Shown: positions 61,126-64,000 of the stretch, piece by piece
Layout: each line of letters begins with the position of its first letter
Numbering within the stretch: position 1 is the first letter of the stretch
DNA from: Oceanicaulis sp. MMSF_3324
GTDB taxonomy: Bacteria; Pseudomonadota; Alphaproteobacteria; Caulobacterales; Maricaulaceae
DNA length: 64,000 nucleotides
NCBI RefSeq assembly: GCF_030733545.1
Contig: NZ_JASHIU010000007.1
Span: 101,344 to 165,343 of the forward strand
Direction: 5' to 3'
The notes under the pieces: model-generated
The model's database searches: none
Told to the model about the DNA's origin: nothing
What the model saw: only the letters and a program-made list of their open reading frames with translations
Program-made: the position numbers and the translations under genes

Positions 61126-61598
61126 TCCGCCTTCAGATGCAGCACCATGCGGTGGTTCTGCATCTCCACGCCATTGGGGCGCACGGTCTGGGTCTGCACC
61201 AGCACCCAGCCGTGTTTGGCAAAGAATTTCCGCGCGATATGGCTGGCGTTCACGGTGAGGGTGGACAGGCTGCGCTTGCGCGCTTCGTCCAGGATCGCCT
61301 GATGGAGCCTCGCCGCCAGACCGTCGCCTTTGCGGTCGGGCCGCACATAGGCCATGTCGAGCTCGCCTTCAGGCGTCAGGGTGAAAAACCCGGCCAGCCC
61401 CTCATCATCCTCACCGACCAGTACGATCTGCCCGGACAGACGCTCGGTCATGACCGCCGCGCTTTTGGGGGCAGGGGACCAGGCCTTTAACTGCGCCGCA
61501 TCATAGGCGCCGACCGCGCCAGCGTGCACCGCGTCGTGCCAGAGCCGGCCCAGGCCAGCCATGTCCCCGCAATGGGCGAGGCGAATGCGATCGGTCAT
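61122..61598 (-). CDS. GNAT-family N-acetyltransferase
   Basis: A 158-residue GNAT enzyme. The acetyl-CoA loop is RPDRKGDGLAARLHQAI near 87-103 (consensus R/QxxGxG/A), preceded by ELDMAYV strand and followed by LTVNASHIARKFFAKHGWV. Such enzymes acetylate amino groups of small molecules or proteins; the target is unknown. It is inserted between the two paralogous membrane genes on the opposite strand. Confidence 0.85.
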   Translation of the reverse strand: MTDRIRLAHCGDMAGLGRLWHDAVHAGAVGAYDAAQLKAWSPAPKSAAVMTERLSGQIVLVGEDDEGLAGFFTLTPEGELDMAYVRPDRKGDGLAARLHQAILDEARKRSLSTLTVNASHIARKFFAKHGWVLVQTQTVRPNGVEMQNHRMVLHLKAD

Positions 61599-61711
61599 GG
61601 CGGGGCTCCGGCCTTGGGTTAAATGCGCGCAGGTTTGATGCGGGACGTAGCGCCCTGATCCGGATCATGCCAGAACGAGGCTCACCTCAGAGGCGAGTTG
61701 TGGGGCGCGCT

Positions 61712-62161
61712 ATGAAATTTGATTTCTGGAAGCTTTATGCGGTCCAACGGATCGCGGAGTGGATTGGAATTTCCGTCCTGACGTTTCCATTTCTTGTGTT
61801 GAACAATTCGACGGATATGTATGCCGCTGAAAATCAATCCCTTTTGTGGATGGTGTTAAGTGCCTTCATGATCTGGGGTAACATTGTCATTCTCAGTGGA
61901 TGGTTTTTGATCTCGATGCTGAGCTACTTGCTTTATCGGTTATTCAAGCATCCACGCCGTTATGCCTTTTCATCGATGCTATTCTCTGCCTTTTGGTCGG
62001 GGCTCTGGCTGGCGATACTCTTGCTGACAGGCCTAATTCAGTTTGACTGGGGGCTTCTTGAGATAACCTCCCTCTCGCTGCTCGGTCTCACCTCCAATTT
62101 TTTCGTGGCGCTGTGGACCCATCGTTGGCTGATCCGCTGGCCCGATCCCGTTGCCGCATAG
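61712..62161 (+). CDS. Small membrane protein, AT-rich paralogue of the one at 60700
   Basis: A 149-residue protein with four hydrophobic segments (about 22-38, 50-70, 98-116 and 122-140). It starts MKFDFWKLYAVQRIAEW. It matches the protein at 60700 in order of blocks, but its DNA is clearly richer in A/T (for example ATTGGAATTTCC, GTGTTGAACAATTC and repeated TTT codons) than any neighbour. The other paralogue has normal GC. This suggests acquisition of one copy from elsewhere or relaxed selection. Function is unknown. Confidence 0.68.
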   Translation: MKFDFWKLYAVQRIAEWIGISVLTFPFLVLNNSTDMYAAENQSLLWMVLSAFMIWGNIVILSGWFLISMLSYLLYRLFKHPRRYAFSSMLFSAFWSGLWLAILLLTGLIQFDWGLLEITSLSLLGLTSNFFVALWTHRWLIRWPDPVAA

Positions 62162-62173
62162 CCCAAACGAAAA

Positions 62174-62200
62174 CGGGCGGCCCTCGATGAGAGCCGCCCG
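62174..62200 (-). terminator. Terminator of the rpsF-rpsR-rplI transcript
   Basis: CGGGCGGC at 62174-62181 pairs with GCCGCCCG at 62193-62200. On the minus strand the stem is followed by TTTTCGTTTGG, so it ends the ribosomal-protein transcript. It may also stop the plus-strand membrane gene. Confidence 0.8.
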
Positions 62201-62225
62201 CCATCTGATCGGAAGATCGAAAGCC

Positions 62226-62846
62226 TTAGCTTTCGGTTTCTTCGGTCTCTTCAGAGGCCTCGGAAGAGATCTCGTAATCATCGTCATCGCCTTCGACGCC
62301 GGACTCAGCGAGTTCGACGGCCTGGGCTTCAGCCAGCGCGCGGTCTTCATCAGCGGCCGCCTGGATGACGTCTTCGCCAGCCGCCTGACGCTCGGCCTCG
62401 TCCTCGGTGCGGGCGACGTTGATGGTGACGATAACGTCCACATCAGCGTGCAGCACCAGGCGCACTTCGTGCAGGCCCAGGGTCTTGATGGCGGTGTTCA
62501 GGTCCACCATGCCGCGGGAGACGTTGAATTCCGGGGTGGTGGCTGCTTCGGCGATGTCACGGGTGGACACCGAACCGTACAGCTGGCCGGATTCAGACGC
62601 CTGGCGGATCAGCACGAAGGTCGCGCCGTCCAGGTGAGAGCCTTCCTCGCGAGCCTTTTCGGCGCGCTCGGCGTTGAGCTTCTCGATCACTTCACGCTCG
62701 CGTTCGAAGCGTTCCATGTTGGCTTTGGTGGCGCGCAGCGCTTTGGATTGCGGCAGCAGGAAGTTGCGGGCGTAGCCCGGCTTCACCGTCACCACGTCGC
62801 CGATGGCGCCGAGCTTGTCGACTCGTTCAAGCAGAACAACTTGCAT
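62226..62846 (-). CDS. rplI: 50S ribosomal protein L9
   Basis: L9 binds 23S rRNA at the L1 stalk base. The N-terminal domain (MQVVLLERVDKLGAIGDVVTVKPGYARNFLLP, read in pieces), the long connecting helix and the C-terminal domain to about residue 150 are conserved. The protein has 206 residues against about 149 in E. coli; the extra 55 are a strongly acidic tail (EDDDDY, EASEETEETES) seen in many alphaproteobacteria. It follows rpsR by 14 bp. Confidence 0.96.
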   Translation of the reverse strand: MQVVLLERVDKLGAIGDVVTVKPGYARNFLLPQSKALRATKANMERFEREREVIEKLNAERAEKAREEGSHLDGATFVLIRQASESGQLYGSVSTRDIAEAATTPEFNVSRGMVDLNTAIKTLGLHEVRLVLHADVDVIVTINVARTEDEAERQAAGEDVIQAAADEDRALAEAQAVELAESGVEGDDDDYEISSEASEETEETES

Positions 62847-62860
62847 GGTCTTGAGCTCCC

Positions 62861-63115
62861 TTAGTCCACGGCGTACGGCAGAAGAGCCAGAACGCGGGCG
62901 CGCTTGATGGCGCGAGCGAGTTCACGCTGCTTCTTGGCCGACACGGCGGTGATGCGAGACGGCACGATTTTGCCGCGTTCGGACATGTAGCGCTGAAGCA
63001 GCTTGATGTCCTTGTAATCGATCTTCGGCGCGTTTTCGCCGGAGAACGGGCAGACCTTGCGGCGACGCTGGAAAGCGCGGCGGGCAGGCACGTTGGAGAT
63101 GGAAAGTTCAGCCAT
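62861..63115 (-). CDS. rpsR: 30S ribosomal protein S18
   Basis: S18 binds 16S rRNA together with S6 on the platform. The 84-residue protein has [11 protein letters not shown] and the conserved core [42 protein letters not shown] read over residues 33-73. Length is normal. It sits between rpsF and rplI with short gaps, as in most bacteria. Confidence 0.97.
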   Translation of the reverse strand: MAELSISNVPARRAFQRRRKVCPFSGENAPKIDYKDIKLLQRYMSERGKIVPSRITAVSAKKQRELARAIKRARVLALLPYAVD

Positions 63116-63129
63116 TGATCCGGGCTCCT

Positions 63130-63480
63130 CTAGCGACGTTCGCGACGCTTGCGATCTTCGCCTTTGCGAAGCACAGCGCTCGGCTCTTCGTTCAGCTCGT
63201 CGACGCGGCAGGTCATGTAGCGCATGATGTCGTCGGCGAAGCGCTGACGATAATCGAGGGCGTCAAGCACCTCGTTGCCCGCTTCCATGTCGAGATAGCC
63301 GTAATGGCCCTTACGGTTCTTGTTCATACGGTAGGCGAGCGTGCGCAGACCCCAGTATTCGGTCTTGTGCACCTTGCCGCCTTTTTCCTCGATCAGAGCC
63401 TTGAGCTCTTCGATCGCGGATTCCACCTGCGCCGGAGACACATCCGGACGCGCGATGAACACGTGCTCGTACTTGTTCAT
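63130..63480 (-). CDS. rpsF: 30S ribosomal protein S6
   Basis: S6 pairs with S18 in the 30S platform. The 116-residue protein starts [20 protein letters not shown] and ends in a basic tail ([12 protein letters not shown]). ATG 63480 is preferred over an upstream in-frame ATG at 63546. It is the first gene of the rpsF-rpsR-rplI transcript; the leader at 63481-63600 contains several hairpins that could be the S6:S18 autoregulatory site. Confidence 0.95.
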   Translation of the reverse strand: MNKYEHVFIARPDVSPAQVESAIEELKALIEEKGGKVHKTEYWGLRTLAYRMNKNRKGHYGYLDMEAGNEVLDALDYRQRFADDIMRYMTCRVDELNEEPSAVLRKGEDRKRRERR

Positions 63481-63493
63481 TAGACGTTTTCGT

Positions 63494-63589
63494 CCCTTCT
63501 GAAGGGCTGCGGCGCGAGCAACATCCGAAGGGCCGGATGGTCTCACGTCGGCTCCTCAGGTCCCGCCTGTCAACCAACGACAGACGGAC
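63494..63589 (-). promoter_or_regulatory. Structured leader of rpsF
   Basis: Three hairpins lie in the 110 bp upstream of rpsF: CCCTT/AAGGG (63494-63506), CATCCG/CGGATG (63522-63539, six-base loop) and a longer, imperfect one with CTGTC/GACAG and GTCC/GGAC (63560-63589). S6:S18 complexes are known to repress rpsF mRNA through a leader hairpin in many bacteria. I could not identify the exact motif here, so this is a candidate only. Confidence 0.35.
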
Positions 63590-63672
63590 CGCGACCAGAG
63601 GACCGCAGCCGGTGAAGCCGCGGCTTATAAGCGATGGCGCGCGCGTGCGCAAGCGCTCAACCCGCATAAAGC

Positions 63673-64000
63673 CTAGCGATTTTCATATCCCAGAATGGCG
63701 CGGAGCCCGGGCGCGGCGTAATCGACCAGCGCCTTTTGCGTCGGGCTGAGTTCATCGGGAAAGCGCATGGTCATGTTGGCGAGATTCTCGCGCGCCGTGC
63801 CGCTCTGTTCGCGGTCCGAGCCGATGCGCACCCGCTCGCGCCAGTCATCAGGCAGGGTGTCGAGCCCGCAGGCGCTCAGAAGGCGTGCGAAGAAGGCGTG
63901 CGCGTCAATCGTGTCGAGGTTCTTGACGTGATGCAGCAGCTCTTCATAGCGGAAGATCGTCGTGTCCGTGCCGATCCAGGAAACGGCATTGTGAGTGTAG
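63673..64000 (-). CDS. Sulfotransferase-domain protein, C-terminal part (partial)
   Basis: A minus-strand frame runs from the window edge to a TAG at 63673, 108 visible residues. The end matches the C-terminus of sulfotransferase-family proteins: FRYEELLHH, LPDDWRERVRIGSDREQSGTA with the GxSG-like turn, and LVDYAAPGLRAILGYE. The P-loop lies outside the window. Its direction is the same as the ribosomal genes, but 192 bp and the rpsF promoter lie between. Substrate unknown. Confidence 0.72.
   Translation of the reverse strand, partial: YTHNAVSWIGTDTTIFRYEELLHHVKNLDTIDAHAFFARLLSACGLDTLPDDWRERVRIGSDREQSGTARENLANMTMRFPDELSPTQKALVDYAAPGLRAILGYENR

Overview
The window looks like a chromosomal segment of a GC-rich, marine, stalked-type alphaproteobacterium, most probably Maricaulales/Hyphomonadaceae (Oceanicaulis or Maricaulis relatives). 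This is inferred from the protein style, the S6-S18-L9 then DnaB-Alr order, the GuaB / RsmB-like / GuaA arrangement, a Coq4-type ubiquinone protein and a homogentisate operon. No rRNA, tRNA, CRISPR array, insertion sequence, phage gene or integrase was seen. Most of the segment is ordinary core genome.

Layout. 1-4.6 kb: the end of a purine-type phosphoribosyltransferase, msrB-msrA, a TetR/aminotransferase/membrane-protein unit on the minus strand, and a divergent outer-membrane barrel gene. 4.7-12 kb: quinone oxidoreductase, serine hydrolase of the beta-lactamase fold, LysR regulator, a three-gene cluster (unknown, GNAT, altered isochorismatase fold), and a secreted isoaspartyl peptidase. 12-15.5 kb: homogentisate catabolism (hmgA, a sulfotransferase-like gene, fumarylacetoacetase) behind a clear palindromic operator. 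15.5-29 kb: hspQ, ppx/gppA-rlmE, coq4, a lone receiver domain, guaB, an RsmB-family methyltransferase preceded by tandem hairpin repeats, a copper operon (small His-rich protein, copA, copB) and guaA. 29-45 kb: accessory and regulatory genes. These include an AraC regulator with divergent membrane proteins, slyX, a DJ-1/PfpI protein, membrane-bound LytTR and AraC regulators around a periplasmic hydrolase and a MipA-type porin, a MerR regulator with a divergent methyltransferase, and a lipoprotein M3 peptidase. 45-51 kb: an ECF sigma factor with a small membrane partner, then panB, a YfgM-like protein, bamB and der. 51-59.5 kb: one long minus-strand run, dnaB-alr-mlaE-mlaF-radA-cvpA-purF-SDR. 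59.7-62.2 kb: a second ECF sigma factor with a membrane partner and two paralogous small membrane proteins, one of them AT-rich. 62.2-64 kb: rplI, rpsR, rpsF and the end of a sulfotransferase gene.

Themes. Purine nucleotide synthesis recurs (phosphoribosyltransferase, guaB, guaA, purF). Envelope work is prominent (bamB, mlaFE, OMPs, CopA/CopB, secreted hydrolases). Small regulator-plus-target units with visible palindromes are common. I did not find a convincing new multi-gene system. The best leads are the tandem three-hairpin repeat upstream of the RsmB-family gene, the altered isochorismatase-fold protein in its three-gene cluster, the paralogous membrane-protein pair beside an ECF locus whose ribosome binding site lies in a hairpin, and the two membrane-tethered regulators flanking a secreted hydrolase and a porin.
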